From assembly GCA_023387655.1 (NCBI GenBank), contig JAEWHR010000250.1, positions 1 through 5,988 of the forward strand: 5,988 nt of DNA, in the 5' to 3' direction. Position 1 is the stretch's first letter; each line of letters begins with the position of its first letter. The position numbers and the translations under genes were made by a program. The notes beneath the pieces are model-generated. The model was given only the letters and a program-made list of their open reading frames with translations, did no database searches and was not told where the DNA came from. Shown here piece by piece: positions 5,900-5,988 of the stretch. The DNA comes from Bacillota bacterium (GTDB lineage: Bacteria > Bacillota > Clostridia > Lachnospirales > Lachnospiraceae).

Positions 5900-5929
5900 T
5901 ATAAGCACCGATGAAATCGGTGCTTATAC
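5899..5929. repeat. Perfect 14-bp hairpin with GAA loop
   Basis: Bases 5899-5912 and 5916-5929 are exact reverse complements; the core is AAGCACCGAT with ATCGGTGCTT. Neither strand has a T-run straight after the stem, so it is a poor terminator. It could be a bidirectional terminator lacking a T-run, the end of a small mobile element, or part of the leader of a gene right of the window. No gene is seen from 5817 to 5988 on either strand. Confidence 0.7.
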
Positions 5930-5988
5930 GGAATATATAAAGAAGTACTTTGAGGCTTCATATTATGTTATAAATAAAATTTGGCATA

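Noticed and set aside
1..5988. CRISPR array, tRNA or rRNA genes
   Set aside because: No regularly spaced repeats and no cloverleaf or ribosomal RNA sequence could be recognised.

Overview
The window is a low-GC stretch that fits a Gram-positive Firmicute, most likely a clostridial (Lachnospiraceae-like) genome. This rests on strong GGAGG-type ribosome sites, GTG and TTG starts, AT-rich codon use, TTGACA/TATAAT-type promoters, and the protein families present. The species assignment is an inference. All five genes are on the + strand.

Region 1 (1-2763) encodes a three-component ABC-2 type exporter: one ATPase (GTG start at 82), then two different six-helix permeases of almost equal length (260 and 259 aa). 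A 40-base imperfect palindrome sits just upstream of the ATPase and looks like a repressor operator. The ATPase is separated from the first permease by an odd 239-base gap that holds a candidate promoter and two inverted repeats.

Region 2 (2764-4699) holds an orphan, very AT-rich half-size ABC exporter of 575 aa, with a membrane domain fused to an ATPase. It has its own strong promoter (TTGACA, 17 bases, TAAAAT). A perfect 9+2+9 palindrome lies three bases upstream of the -35, so this gene is probably controlled separately. A long hairpin terminator follows it.

Region 3 (4958-5816) is a MerR-family regulator with a TipAS-type drug-binding domain (TTG start at 5008, 253 aa). Its promoter has the 19-base spacer and dyad typical of MerR targets, so it probably activates itself. 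An internal ribosome site and in-frame ATG at 5347 could give a separate 140-aa ligand-binding protein, as is known for TipAL/TipAS in Streptomyces. A good terminator follows. The right end (5817-5988) has no gene but carries a perfect 14-bp hairpin.

Together the window reads as a drug or peptide export and sensing neighbourhood: two unrelated ABC exporters, each with its own putative operator, next to a drug-sensing regulator. No substrate gene (bacteriocin precursor, modification enzyme) is visible. I found no clearly undescribed system. The most interesting signals are regulatory: the three operators and the possible dual translation of the regulator.
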